Source: an uncultured Clostridia bacterium (GTDB taxonomy: Bacteria; Bacillota; Clostridia; Oscillospirales; Ruminococcaceae). From it: a DNA stretch of 64,000 nt. The stretch covers positions 21,109 through 85,108 of the forward strand of contig CAMUJF010000010.1 of the NCBI GenBank assembly GCA_947089135.1. The letters are read 5' to 3'. Every line of letters begins with the position of its first letter. Position 1 is the first letter of the stretch. The translations under genes and the position numbers were made by a program. The notes under the pieces were generated by a model, which was given only the letters and a program-made list of their open reading frames with translations, ran no database searches and had not been told where the DNA came from. Of the stretch, positions 8,728 through 17,988 are shown in pieces.

Positions 8728-8775
8728 TTTTATAGCAATCCATAAAATTAACCCTACTAAATTAACGCTGCTATT

Positions 8776-8972
8776 AGTGGAACGCCCTCTATCGCAGGGC
8801 GTTCCACTCTTGAAAACAGTCCTGTGGACTGTTTTCAATTCACCCCTTTGCGGAGCTCTTGGACGAAAGGGAATTTCGCGCTCTGCGGAGCGCGCCCAAA
8901 GGGCTCTGCCCTTTGGAAACTCGCAGCCTTGAAAGGCTGGCGAACTTTTTAATGTCATCAGCTTCGCTGACG
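8776..8972. repeat. Chain of tandem hairpins
   Basis: At least six inverted repeats follow one another almost without gaps. (1) AGTGGAACGCCCT 8776-8788 with 8796-8808, 13 perfect pairs, loop 7. (2) TTGAAAACAGTCC 8810-8822 with 8826-8838, 13 pairs, loop 3. (3) weak CCCTTT 8844-8849 with 8866-8871. (4) CGCGCTC 8877-8883 with 8888-8894. (5) CCAAAGGGC 8896-8904 with 8908-8916. (6) CAGCCTT 8924-8930 with 8933-8939. (7) TCAGC 8958-8962 with 8966-8970. The stems differ in sequence, so this is not a simple repeat array. Frames that run through it on both strands are composition artefacts. Function unknown. Confidence 0.85.
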
Positions 8973-9100
8973 AAAATGTTGTGGTAATTTTATGGTTTGC
9001 TATAGTTTGGAGGGTTAAATTATTTGCTGTTCTAATTTTTTGCGGCGGCAAGCCTTTTGAAAGTTAACGTTATGGTGTTTTTGCTTGTCAAATCTAACAT

Positions 9101-9151
9101 AAAAAGAAAAGCAGGTCTTAATTCATAATAAAATGAAATGCAGACCTGCTT
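9101..9151 (-). terminator. Intrinsic terminator of the gatCAB-aspS operon
   Basis: On the minus strand AAGCAGGTCT and AGACCTGCTT (9142-9151 and 9109-9118) form a 10-pair stem with a long loop, followed by TTCTTTTT. It lies about 75 bases after the aspS stop. The stretch 8973-9100 holds nothing else I recognise. Confidence 0.75.
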
Positions 9152-9224
9152 ATTTAATATTTTTGTACGCTTTTGCCGTAATTTAGGATTACATCATAAA
9201 TACTCCGCATCCAAGCTTTTCGGA

Positions 9225-10541
9225 TTACGGAATAAGTCTGTTCAAATCTCTTGGAAACATTGATGCCTGACGGATATTCTGCTGTCCAAGCAGCTTCATG
9301 ACAAGACGTTCCAAACCGATTCCCAATCCGCCGTGAGGAGGAAGCCCATACTTGTGTACTTCAAGATAAGATTTGAAATCTTCCGGGTCAAGACCCTGTG
9401 CTTTCATTTTTTCAAGTTGTTCGTTGTAATCGTGGATACGCTGTCCGCCTGTTGTTATTTCCAAGCCTCTGAACAGCAGGTCGAATTTGCAGGCGGTACG
9501 CGGGTCGTCCCTGTCGTTCATTGCATAAAAAGGAGGCTTTGAGGACGGAAAATTTGTCACAAAAATAAATTCCGTGCCATAGTTTTCCTTTGCATAATTG
9601 CATAGGAAAATCTCGTCCTCAGGCTCAAGATCAAATTTATTCTTTGCTTTTGAACCCTTGATAAGAGCGATTGCTTCTTCAAACTTAATCGAAGGTATCT
9701 CTCCTACTTCAGGAATATCCGCTCCGAGGATATTTATTTCATGCTGATAATTTTCTTTCAGATACTGCATCATATAACGGAGCATAGCTGTTTCCATGTT
9801 CATAACATCATACATATCGTTGATGTAGCCCATTTCAAAGTCCAAACCGATATACTCATTCAGATGGCGGGATGTTGCATGACGCTCGGCACGGTACACA
9901 GGAGCTATCTCGAATACTCTGTCGAAAAATGCGACCGCTGTCTGCTTATAGAACTGAGGAGACTGATTGAGAAAAGCATTTTTCTGAAAATAATCCAGAT
10001 GGAAAATGTTAGCGCCGCCCTCTGCGCCCTGAGCAACTATCTTCGGGGTGTGTATTTCGGTAAATTTATTATCCAGCATAAATCTGCGGAAAGCCTCCGC
10101 AACGCCTTCCTGGAACTTGAACGTCGCTCTCTCAAAGGGATTGCGCAGAGCGACGCTTCTATTGTCAAGGTTGATCTCCAGCGAACAGCCCAGCTTTCGC
10201 TTTGAAACGTGGAGAGGATAGTCCTCCGTGGGTTTGGACATTATTTTAATGCTTTTTAAAGTAAGTTCAATTCCGTTGCGTGCGCGTTCTTCCTTTTTAA
10301 CGACAGCCGTGACCTTAACAAAGCAGCCCTCGCGTACTTCGTCCAACGAATCTGAGCAGTCTGCCTCACTGTATACCGACTGGATAACGTATCTTGCCGT
10401 CCGCAGTGAAACGAACGCGAAGCCGCTCATCTGCTTTACGCTGTGTACACAGGCGCAAAGCTCTATAGTTTCGCCTACCTTTGACAAAGCCTCATCAAGA
10501 TCGAATTCTTCAAGCAGATTCGTTCCGCCAATTTTTATCAT
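9225..10541 (-). CDS. aspS: Archaeal-type, probably non-discriminating aspartyl-tRNA synthetase
   Basis: A 438-residue class II synthetase of the short archaeal/eukaryotic AspRS type, lacking the large insertion of bacterial AspRS. An N-terminal OB-fold anticodon domain (about 1-105) is followed by the catalytic core: GAEGGANIF, FLNQSPQFYKQ, motif 2 VYRAERHATSRHLNEYIGLD and motif 3 GGLGIGLERLVM. The ATG at 10541 is preferred over GTG 10550 because AGGCGG lies 8 bases before it. It is the last gene of the gatCAB operon, so it most likely also charges tRNA(Asn) with Asp for the amidotransferase. Discrimination cannot be settled by eye. AsnRS is the alternative reading. Confidence 0.85.
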   Translation of the reverse strand: MIKIGGTNLLEEFDLDEALSKVGETIELCACVHSVKQMSGFAFVSLRTARYVIQSVYSEADCSDSLDEVREGCFVKVTAVVKKEERARNGIELTLKSIKIMSKPTEDYPLHVSKRKLGCSLEINLDNRSVALRNPFERATFKFQEGVAEAFRRFMLDNKFTEIHTPKIVAQGAEGGANIFHLDYFQKNAFLNQSPQFYKQTAVAFFDRVFEIAPVYRAERHATSRHLNEYIGLDFEMGYINDMYDVMNMETAMLRYMMQYLKENYQHEINILGADIPEVGEIPSIKFEEAIALIKGSKAKNKFDLEPEDEIFLCNYAKENYGTEFIFVTNFPSSKPPFYAMNDRDDPRTACKFDLLFRGLEITTGGQRIHDYNEQLEKMKAQGLDPEDFKSYLEVHKYGLPPHGGLGIGLERLVMKLLGQQNIRQASMFPRDLNRLIP

Positions 10542-10569
10542 TATAAACACCGCCTAATTATTTTTTCGC

Positions 10570-12015
10570 CTAAATTGACTTTAATTTCTTTTCCAGTTCC
10601 TCTTTTATTACCTTTGGCGTACATACGCCTTTAAGAGCCTTTGTACACTGTCCCATAAGGAATCCGAACACCTTTTGGTCTCCGCTCTTGTACTGACCTA
10701 CCGCCTTTTCATTTACCGCCAGAACTTCATCTATTACCTCAAGCACCTTTCCGGTATCGTTGGTAATGAGCAGTCCCGCAGCCTTTGCGATCTTTTCCGG
10801 GTCTCCGCCATTTTCACACATTGTGCGGAACACGTCCTTGGCGTCGTTTTTGGATACCTTGTCGGTATCAGCCATTTCAACCAGCTTTGCAAATTCTTCC
10901 GCGCTGAACGGCAGCTTTTCAAGTTCGATCTCGCCAAGATTTATACGTCTCATAAGCTCGCCGATAAGGAAGTTGCAAATGGATTTTGGATTATTGTAGG
11001 TCTTTACCGCCGCGTCAAAGAAGTCGGAAAGTATTTTCTTATTTACAATAATTTTCGCATCCGTCTCATTCAGACCGTCGGCAAGGTATCTTTCCAGTCT
11101 CTTGTATGGCATTTCGGGAAGCTTCGCGCGGATAGCGTCTAAGTCCTCATCGGTAAAATTGACCTGCAAAATGTCCGGCTCAGGGAAATAGCGGTAGTCG
11201 TGAGCGTCCTCCTTAGAACGCATGGACTTGGTTTCTCCTCTGTTGTCGTCAAAACGGCGAGTCTCCTGAACAACTCTTTTGCCCATATCCAGAAGCTTTG
11301 CCTGACGGTATATCTCAAAGTCGATAGCGCGTCCGATAGCCTTGATAGAGTTAAGATTTTTAATCTCGGCGCGTGTACCGAATTCGGTGTCGGTAGGCTT
11401 CATTATGGAAATATTTACATCGCATCTTAGCGAACCCTGCTCCATTTTACAGTCGCATACTCCGGCGTACTGTAAAAGCAGAGAGATTTTTTCAACAAAA
11501 GCCTTTGCCTCCTCGGCAGAACCTATATCCGGCTCTGTAACTATCTCGATAAGAGGAATACCGCAGCGGTTGTAGTCCGCAAGGGAAACGCCGTTCAGAT
11601 CGTCGTGAATAAGTTTTCCTGCGTCCTCTTCAAGATGTATACGGTTAATGCGGATATTTTTGGATTTTTTCTCTCCGTTTTCCTCAAATTCGATAGGAAC
11701 AAGACCGTTTATACAAAGCGGCAGATAAAGCTGAGATATCTGATACGCTTTGGGCAGGTCGGGATAAAAATAGTTCTTTCTGTCGAATGTAGAAAATTTG
11801 TTGATGTCGCAGCCGAGAGCAAAGCCTGCCTTTACCGCGTACTCTACAGCTGTTTGGTTGATTATGGGGAGCGTTCCCGGCATACCTGAGCATACGGGAC
11901 AGCAACGGGTGTTTTTATCTCCTCCGAATTCGGCGGAACAGGTACAGAAAACCTTTGATTTGGTCAGGAGCTCCGCGTGTATCTCAAGACCTATTACGGG
12001 AATATATGCTGACAT
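10570..12015 (-). CDS. gatB: Asp/Glu-tRNA amidotransferase subunit B
   Basis: A 481-residue GatB, the tRNA-binding and kinase subunit that phosphorylates mischarged Asp- or Glu-tRNA. Seen are the start IPVIGLEIHAELLT, the zinc site region FCTCSAEFG with CCPVCSGMPGTLP, LEEDAGKLIHD, DYNRCGIPLIEIVTEPD and the C-terminal YqeY-like tail ending FLMGQCTKALKG. GGAAAGGAGCGG precedes the ATG. It lies 18 bases after gatA and 28 bases before aspS. Confidence 0.97.
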   Translation of the reverse strand: MSAYIPVIGLEIHAELLTKSKVFCTCSAEFGGDKNTRCCPVCSGMPGTLPIINQTAVEYAVKAGFALGCDINKFSTFDRKNYFYPDLPKAYQISQLYLPLCINGLVPIEFEENGEKKSKNIRINRIHLEEDAGKLIHDDLNGVSLADYNRCGIPLIEIVTEPDIGSAEEAKAFVEKISLLLQYAGVCDCKMEQGSLRCDVNISIMKPTDTEFGTRAEIKNLNSIKAIGRAIDFEIYRQAKLLDMGKRVVQETRRFDDNRGETKSMRSKEDAHDYRYFPEPDILQVNFTDEDLDAIRAKLPEMPYKRLERYLADGLNETDAKIIVNKKILSDFFDAAVKTYNNPKSICNFLIGELMRRINLGEIELEKLPFSAEEFAKLVEMADTDKVSKNDAKDVFRTMCENGGDPEKIAKAAGLLITNDTGKVLEVIDEVLAVNEKAVGQYKSGDQKVFGFLMGQCTKALKGVCTPKVIKEELEKKLKSI

Positions 12016-12033
12016 TTTTTACCGCTCCTTTCC

Positions 12034-13485
12034 TTATATTTTCGCAGGCTGATATGCGAGCTGTTTTTCGTAAGCATCGGCAGCCTGAATTACGGAGGCT
12101 TCGTCCCAATGCTTACCGATAATTGACATACCTATAGGCATACCGTCTTTATCATAGCCGCAGGTCGTTGAGATAGCAGGAAGCGAAGCTATATTAACAG
12201 TAACGGTGCAGATGTCCGCCTGATACATCTTTGCGGGATCAGAAATATTTTCATTCACACCATATGCAACAGTCGGAGCAGTAGGCGTAAGGATAACGTC
12301 GCAGCTCTTGAATATTTCTGCGTATTCTTCACGTATTTTCTGCTTCAGAGCCATAGCCTTTCCGTAATAAGCGTCGTAATAACCGCTGGAAAGCGCATAG
12401 TTGCCCAAAAGAATTCGTCTCTTTACCTCGTCGCCAAAGCCCTCGCTTCTGGAGTTGCATACAAGGTCGCTGTAGCTGTCACCTGTTTCTGAACGGTGTC
12501 CGTACTTGATGCCGTCATATCTTGAAAGGTTAGAAGAAGCCTCGGCGGAAGCTATTAAATAATATGCAGCAACAGCGTATTTCAGAGACGGCATAGAGCA
12601 TTCAACAATTACCGCTCCTTGTTGTTCGTACCACTTTGCGGCTTTTTCAACTGCTTCGCGTACATCGGAATCAATGCCCTCTGCATAGAATTCTTTAGGC
12701 ATAGCTATCTTCATACCCTTTATGTCCTGACCTATTTTCGCGGTAAAATCCGGAACGTCAAGCTTTGCGCTTGTTCCGTCATGGTAATCATAACCCGATA
12801 TCGCATTTAATATGATCGCACAGTCGTGAGCGTCCTTTGCAACGGGACCTATCTGATCGAGTGAGCTTGCAAACGCAACCAGACCATAGCGTGAAACACG
12901 TCCGTAAGTAGGCTTCAGACCCGTTACTCCGCAGAAAGAAGCAGGCTGGCGGATAGAACCTCCCGTATCAGAACCCAACGCCGCAGCACAGAGGGACGCT
13001 CCCACAGCAGCAGCTGAGCCTCCCGAACTGCCTCCGGGAACTTTGCCAAGGTCGTATGGATTCTTAGTCTTTTTAAAAGCCGAGGTCTGAGTCGAACCGC
13101 CCATGGCAAACTCGTCCATAGAAGTCTTGCCCAACATTATTATACCCTCAGCGTTAAGCTTTTCCATAACTGTGGCATTATATGGAGGAATAAAATTTTC
13201 CAGTATTCTTGAAGCGCAGGTGGTCTTAACGCCGTCTGTGCAGATATTATCCTTAATTGCGAGAGGAATGCCGGTCAGCGCACCTGCGTTTCCGTTGTCA
13301 ATGACCTGCTGAGCCTTTTCTGCAGCAGCTTTAGCTTCGTCGGCGGTAACTGTAATATAGCTTTCAAGACTGCCGTCGGTTTTATTTATTCTGTCCAGAT
13401 ACGCGTTGGTAAGCTCGGCTGCGGATATCTCTTTTTTGTCAAGCATATTGCGCATATCACGGATCTTAAGCGCGGTAATATCCAT
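12034..13485 (-). CDS. gatA: Asp/Glu-tRNA amidotransferase subunit A (amidase)
   Basis: A 483-residue GatA, which releases ammonia from glutamine for the transamidation done with GatB. The amidase signature Ser-cisSer-Lys triad is visible: Lys in LAIKDNI, GGSSGGSAAAVGAS and SDTGGSIRQPASFCG. The ATG at 13485 with AAAGGATG upstream is preferred to the TTG at 13503. It is placed between gatC and gatB as usual. Confidence 0.97.
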   Translation of the reverse strand: MDITALKIRDMRNMLDKKEISAAELTNAYLDRINKTDGSLESYITVTADEAKAAAEKAQQVIDNGNAGALTGIPLAIKDNICTDGVKTTCASRILENFIPPYNATVMEKLNAEGIIMLGKTSMDEFAMGGSTQTSAFKKTKNPYDLGKVPGGSSGGSAAAVGASLCAAALGSDTGGSIRQPASFCGVTGLKPTYGRVSRYGLVAFASSLDQIGPVAKDAHDCAIILNAISGYDYHDGTSAKLDVPDFTAKIGQDIKGMKIAMPKEFYAEGIDSDVREAVEKAAKWYEQQGAVIVECSMPSLKYAVAAYYLIASAEASSNLSRYDGIKYGHRSETGDSYSDLVCNSRSEGFGDEVKRRILLGNYALSSGYYDAYYGKAMALKQKIREEYAEIFKSCDVILTPTAPTVAYGVNENISDPAKMYQADICTVTVNIASLPAISTTCGYDKDGMPIGMSIIGKHWDEASVIQAADAYEKQLAYQPAKI

Positions 13486-13538
13486 TGGTTTACATCCTTT
13501 CAAAACTCTATGATTACGTTTCGGCGTGCAGTGCCAGT

Positions 13539-13817
13539 TTACTCTACGACCTTCGGTACGACAAAACAGTTTTCGCTGTTGACTGCATTCTGCAAAATCT
13601 TTTCGGTGGGGAAAGAATCCATTGATCTGTCCTCACGCAGACCGTTAAGATAAACGTTGTGATTATCCTTTATCGGGTCATAGGAAATGTCGATTTCCTT
13701 GATCGTATCCATTATCTTGATAATGCCTGTCATGTCCTTAGCAACCTTTTCCAACTCCTCATCGGTAAAGGTAAGCTTGCCAAGATCGGACAGATGTCTC
13801 ACCATCTCTATGTCCAT
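13539..13817 (-). CDS. gatC: Asp/Glu-tRNA amidotransferase subunit C
   Basis: A 92-residue GatC, the small clamp that stabilises GatA-GatB. The N terminus reads MDIEMVRHLSDLGKLTFTDE, like other GatC, and the C terminus holds LREDRSMDSF. The ATG at 13817 has AGAGAGG upstream; the frame is open further 5' but that part resembles no GatC. First gene of the operon, with a promoter at 13861-13889. Confidence 0.93.
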   Translation of the reverse strand: MDIEMVRHLSDLGKLTFTDEELEKVAKDMTGIIKIMDTIKEIDISYDPIKDNHNVYLNGLREDRSMDSFPTEKILQNAVNSENCFVVPKVVE

Positions 13818-13860
13818 AAAAATACCTCTCTTCCTTACTGTGATAAATAATACAGAATAT

Positions 13861-13889
13861 ATTATACCACATTTTAGGTAACAATGCAA
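13861..13889 (-). promoter_or_regulatory. Promoter of the gatCAB-aspS operon
   Basis: Minus strand TTGCAT (13884-13889), 17-base spacer, TATAAT (13861-13866), about 44 bases before the gatC start. Confidence 0.7.
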
Positions 13890-14209
13890 TACAAAATTTA
13901 TAAAAAAGTATATGAAAAAATTCAAACACTTCAAAATAGGTTATTGGTATTAATTTACATTTTTAATCCGCTTTCCACAGTTTTAAACCGACGTATTCCG
14001 CAGTATCTGTCATATGCAGGATTTTTAGTTGAGGAATTTTGAAACCAAATTGTAACTTGATTTTCACTATATTGTAATTTGCTTTTTACTGTATAATTTG
14101 TTACAATTAAATTAACAAAATTATATGGATATTGAAAGGCGCTTTATGCGGATATGGGCGTAATTTGTCATTTCCGTCGGTATTTTGTCATGGAATTTCC
14201 GTAAAATGC

Positions 14210-14238
14210 TTGACACAACAGTTGTATTATTATAGAAT
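14210..14238 (+). promoter_or_regulatory. Promoter of the GH25 lysozyme gene
   Basis: TTGACA (14210-14215), 17-base spacer, TAGAAT (14233-14238), giving a leader of about 70 bases. The 13890-14209 stretch is AT-rich non-coding DNA. Two related words, TTTGTCATTTCCG near 14164-14176 and TTTGTCATGGAATTTCCG near 14184-14201, lie just upstream of the -35 and could be protein-binding sites. Confidence 0.65.
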
Positions 14239-14314
14239 AAATATATGATGAATTTTCTTGCGGTACTTTTCTGCCGTGTAAAACTGTATGTAACAATAGA
14301 AAGGATCTGATAAA

Positions 14315-15739
14315 GTGAAAAAAAATATTTTCGGACGGCTTATAGGAGCGGCGCTTTCGGCTTGTATAGCGTTCGGTTCGGCGGGACTTACTGTTTTTGC
14401 CGAGACTTTGGAGGAAGTCGATACCATTATGGTTGACGATAATGAGCTTACAGATGACGGAGATGAATATGGCGGCGATGAAGACGGTATTGACGGTGAT
14501 TACAGCGATTTTTTTGATGAAGTTCCCGCCGTTGACGACGACGGTGCGGTTGCCGGCGGTTTTGAAAACGACTACCATGAGGTAACGCTTCCGGCGAGAA
14601 ATATTCGCCTCAAGGTCAAACAGACAAATAATTTGAAGATCGGTGAAACGTTTCAGATAAAATACGCGTTTACTCCGCTGAAATCCGATGATTATGTTAC
14701 ATACAGAAATTTTAACAAAAGCATTGTAAAAGTAGATCAGGACGGTCTTGTTACGGCTGTCGGATACGGAGAGGCTAAGGTACAGCTTGAAACTTCCGGC
14801 GGAAGAAAGAAGAACGTTTACTTTGTTATAACAAACGAAGACGGCGATGAGAACGCGTCTCCGGAAAAAGGCGATATCACGGAGCTGGAATTCGGTGACA
14901 GCTTTATTATGCTTCGCGCCGGAAAAACATTTCAGACCGACGTTATTTTCTATCCGTTCGGATATTATGCCGATCTGACCTACAGCTCGGAAAATTCCGG
15001 CGTTGCGGATATATCCGCTTCTGGAAAGATAACGGGTATCGGTGCGGGTTCAACGGTAATTACGGCTTCCGCTCCCAACGGGGTAAAGGCTGAAATGAAC
15101 ATTACGGTGTACGACGATATTCTGCGCGGTATTGATGTTTCCAAGTGGCAGGGGAATATTAATTGGAAAAAGGTTTCTGTTTCAGGAATAGATTTTGTGA
15201 TGATACGAAGCTCGTTTGGCAGCGAGCATATTGATGAGATGCTGGATAAAAATGTTGAGGGCTGCGAAAAGTATAGCATACCTTACGGATTTTATCACTA
15301 TACATATGCTGCAACTCCCGAGGAAGCCGAGAAGGAAGCAAGGTTTTTCCTGAAGCAGATAAGGGGTTTCAGTCCCGAGTATCCTGTAGTGCTCGATATT
15401 GAGGAGGAATTTTACAAGAAGATGTCCAAAAAGCAAGTCACAGCCATAATAGAAGCTTTTATGGACGTTTTGGAGGACTCCGGCTATTATGCTATGGTGT
15501 ATAATTCACCAAACTTTATAAAGGCGTGCATAAACGAATCCAAGCTTAAAAAGTACGATATCTGGATAGCCTGCTGGGGCGATGAAGAAAGACTCGATTC
15601 GCTGTACGACGGTCATTACGGAATGTGGCAGTATTCCGCTACAGGAAAAGTTAACGGTATAAGCGGCGATGTTGACTTGGACTATTCCTATAAAGACTAC
15701 GCGGAAATAATAAGGAAAAACGGATTCAATAATTTGTAA
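14315..15739 (+). CDS. Secreted GH25 lysozyme with two Big2 domains
   Basis: The GTG start (14315) follows GAAAGGATC. The 474 residues comprise a signal peptide (about 1-29, cleavage near VFAET), a strongly acidic linker (about 35-85, rich in Asp and Gly), two Big2 immunoglobulin-like domains (about 90-175 and 185-265; SIVKVDQDGLVTAVGYGEA and GVADISASGKITGIGAGST are their typical ends), and a GH25 muramidase domain (about 268-474). Catalytic acidic residues are in GIDVSKWQGNINW and PVVLDIEEEF, with MWQYSATGKVNGI near the end. It would cut peptidoglycan N-acetylmuramyl bonds outside the cell. A role in wall remodelling or competitor lysis is inferred. Confidence 0.93.
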   Translation: MKKNIFGRLIGAALSACIAFGSAGLTVFAETLEEVDTIMVDDNELTDDGDEYGGDEDGIDGDYSDFFDEVPAVDDDGAVAGGFENDYHEVTLPARNIRLKVKQTNNLKIGETFQIKYAFTPLKSDDYVTYRNFNKSIVKVDQDGLVTAVGYGEAKVQLETSGGRKKNVYFVITNEDGDENASPEKGDITELEFGDSFIMLRAGKTFQTDVIFYPFGYYADLTYSSENSGVADISASGKITGIGAGSTVITASAPNGVKAEMNITVYDDILRGIDVSKWQGNINWKKVSVSGIDFVMIRSSFGSEHIDEMLDKNVEGCEKYSIPYGFYHYTYAATPEEAEKEARFFLKQIRGFSPEYPVVLDIEEEFYKKMSKKQVTAIIEAFMDVLEDSGYYAMVYNSPNFIKACINESKLKKYDIWIACWGDEERLDSLYDGHYGMWQYSATGKVNGISGDVDLDYSYKDYAEIIRKNGFNNL

Positions 15740-15785
15740 GGAGAGCTATTCTGTACAAAAATATCTGAGTATATTTGAACAATAC

Positions 15786-15814
15786 TTGACAAATGGTGGA
15801 TAATATGTTAAAAT
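15786..15814 (+). promoter_or_regulatory. Consensus promoter directly upstream of a hairpin
   Basis: TTGACA (15786-15791), 17-base spacer, TAAAAT (15809-15814). Transcription would start near 15821. The next gene starts at 16081, so the leader would be about 260 bases. Confidence 0.6.
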
Positions 15815-15826
15815 AATACGTGACAG

Positions 15827-15855
15827 AAAACGGCGCACTCAACGCCGTTTTCCTA
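15827..15855 (+). terminator. Terminator-like hairpin
   Basis: AAAACGGCG (15827-15835) and CGCCGTTTT (15843-15851) form a 9-pair stem with a 7-base loop; the T-rich part is inside the stem and is followed by CCTATTC. It can end the lysozyme transcript, and it also lies immediately after the promoter at 15786-15814. The rest of 15856-16080 shows no gene and no riboswitch I recognise. Confidence 0.55.
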
Positions 15856-16080
15856 TTCTATGACATTTCAGATTACGTTTCAGTACTTGCCGCGGAGAAA
15901 AATATTTACAGATTGCAGAGCTTAATATGTAATGCAGATTTCGTCAAAAAATACGCTGATTCTGTCAAATGTGGATCCGGCGTATGATATTATGGTGTAA
16001 TTATTCGCGGCTGTTTTATCTTTCCATCAAATTAATTTATGCAGCTGACTGCTGCAAATCCGTTCCGAAAGGATATAATT

Positions 16081-17913
16081 ATGGTTAAAAATTCGGCATT
16101 AAGTTCAGTTCCGACTGATACGGAAAAATATCTGACGCTTCAGTCTACTATTATCAAGTGCGTTCACACCTTACATATAAACGAAAATATGGACGAAGCC
16201 ATAAACGAGCTTCTTTCAATAATTGCAGATTTTTACAAAGCCGACAGGGGATACATATTTGAGTTCGACGACGACGGTATAATGATGCATAATACCTACG
16301 AATGGTGCAAAGACGGAGTAGAACCCGCTATGGAGCTTCTTGCAAATGTTAAAATATCTGATATTGACCGCTGGCTGCGTTATTTTGACGAACAGGGAGA
16401 GTTCTACATAAATTCTTTGGATGACGAGGTTTCTGAGGATTCCGAGGAATACAGGATACTTGCTTTGCAGGGGATAGATTGCCTTATGGCGGCTCCGCTC
16501 AGAATGAACGGCAGACTTGTAGGATTCATCGGAGTGGATAATCCGAGGGAGAACACTGATACTTTGCTTCTCATGCAATCGGCTTCTGCGTTTGTGGTAA
16601 ACGATATCTGCAAGAGAGAAACCGTTGAGGAGCGCATAATCAAGTCCATTTCAAAAATATACGCTTCAATGCATTTACTGAATATTCCAGAGGATACCCA
16701 AAAGGAGCTTAACAGCAACAAGACGATACGAAGATTCTTATGCAAGCCTGAAAATGCGTCAGCAGGCCTGAAAACCGCCATGTCGGAATTTGCCGATAAG
16801 GAATTTCTTTCGGGAATACTCGGTTTTGTGGATTTTTCCACGCTCAACGCGCGCATGGCTGACACAAACGTTATAAGCTATGAGTTCCTTTCCTACGACG
16901 GACACTGGTGCAGAGCAAATTTTATCGTTGTCAGCCGTGCGGACGACAACAGCCTTATACATGTCATATACGCCATTCAGTACATTGACAGGGAAAAGCG
17001 CATGGAGCTTGAATATCAGCGGGCGCTTAAAGCCGCTTTGGAAAATCAGAACGAGATATACGCTGAAATGCTTCATATACAGAAGTGCGGCGTTATCGCT
17101 TCCAACGCGGAAAGCGGAAAGATACTTATGATGAACGACGCGGCTCTGCGGCTTTTCGGCAGAGAAAAACCGGACGGCGTTTACAACGATATTTTTGAAA
17201 GGATCATTTCCGACAACAAGGACGAGATACGAAGCGAACTTATGCGCATGAACGAGACTCTCGGCAGCTACGACTACGAGTATGCTATCGAACAGGCGGA
17301 CGGAGAGTTGACCTATATTATTTCCCGTGCAAGAACCGCAGTTCTTGCAAGCGGTGAAAAGGTAATGATAAATTCGCTTATGGATATTACCGACAAAAAG
17401 AAGCTTGAGGACGAGCTTCTGGTACTGTCTGAGACCGATGTACTTACCGGAATAAGTAACCGCCGCAGCGGAGAGGCTAAGATAGACGAGCTTATTGCAG
17501 ACGGAGCAAAGGGTATGTTTTGCCTGCTTGATATAGACAAGTTTAAATCCATTAACGATAACTTTGGTCATACGGTAGGTGATAAGGCTCTTATTGCCGT
17601 GGCGAACTGCCTCAAAAGGAGCTTTCGCCGCAGCGATGTTACAATGCGTCTCGGCGGTGACGAGTTTGCTTCTTTTGCAATAGGGATCGGCTCTGAAGCG
17701 CAGGGAGCGGAATGCATAAATAGATTTTTTGCCGAAGTTGAAAAAATAAACATTCCCGAAATAGGAAAAGGCGGCATTTCAGTAAGTCTTGGCGCAGTAC
17801 TGTTCGACGGTGAGAACAATGCGGAGTTTGACAAGATATATGCTATGGCTGATTCGGCAATGTACATATGCAAAAAAATTCAGGGAAATCATTTCAATTT
17901 TCACCGCTGCTGA
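16081..17913 (+). CDS. GAF-PAS-GGDEF diguanylate cyclase
   Basis: A 610-residue soluble signalling protein; ATG 16081 has GAAAGGAT upstream. An N-terminal GAF-like sensor (about 25-185, AAPLRMNGRLVGFIGVDNPR), a central region, a PAS-like domain (about 335-430) and a C-terminal GGDEF domain (about 445-610) are seen. The active site GGDEF is intact, as is the inhibitory I-site RRSD five residues upstream, so it should make cyclic di-GMP from GTP with product inhibition. No transmembrane segment is seen. The sensed signal is unknown. It stands alone, with a terminator just downstream. Confidence 0.93.
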   Translation: MVKNSALSSVPTDTEKYLTLQSTIIKCVHTLHINENMDEAINELLSIIADFYKADRGYIFEFDDDGIMMHNTYEWCKDGVEPAMELLANVKISDIDRWLRYFDEQGEFYINSLDDEVSEDSEEYRILALQGIDCLMAAPLRMNGRLVGFIGVDNPRENTDTLLLMQSASAFVVNDICKRETVEERIIKSISKIYASMHLLNIPEDTQKELNSNKTIRRFLCKPENASAGLKTAMSEFADKEFLSGILGFVDFSTLNARMADTNVISYEFLSYDGHWCRANFIVVSRADDNSLIHVIYAIQYIDREKRMELEYQRALKAALENQNEIYAEMLHIQKCGVIASNAESGKILMMNDAALRLFGREKPDGVYNDIFERIISDNKDEIRSELMRMNETLGSYDYEYAIEQADGELTYIISRARTAVLASGEKVMINSLMDITDKKKLEDELLVLSETDVLTGISNRRSGEAKIDELIADGAKGMFCLLDIDKFKSINDNFGHTVGDKALIAVANCLKRSFRRSDVTMRLGGDEFASFAIGIGSEAQGAECINRFFAEVEKINIPEIGKGGISVSLGAVLFDGENNAEFDKIYAMADSAMYICKKIQGNHFNFHRC

Positions 17914-17963
17914 CAGTTTAAGACTGCAATAAAAACGTCAGATCATTTGTTTTAAGTAATTTT

Positions 17964-17988
17964 AGGACGGTTGCCAGCCGTCCTTTTT
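17964..17988 (+). terminator. Intrinsic terminator after the GGDEF gene
   Basis: AGGACGG (17964-17970) and CCGTCCT (17978-17984), loop TTGCCAG, followed by a T run. Confidence 0.85.

Noticed and set aside
8699..9051. Open frames of 77 and 108 codons across the hairpin chain on both strands
   Set aside because: They lie over inverted repeats, have no ribosome binding site and read as low-information sequence; the frames are a result of the GC-rich stems.
16759..17571. A 270-codon minus-strand frame
   Set aside because: It is the antisense of the GAF-PAS-GGDEF gene and has no domain or ribosome binding site.
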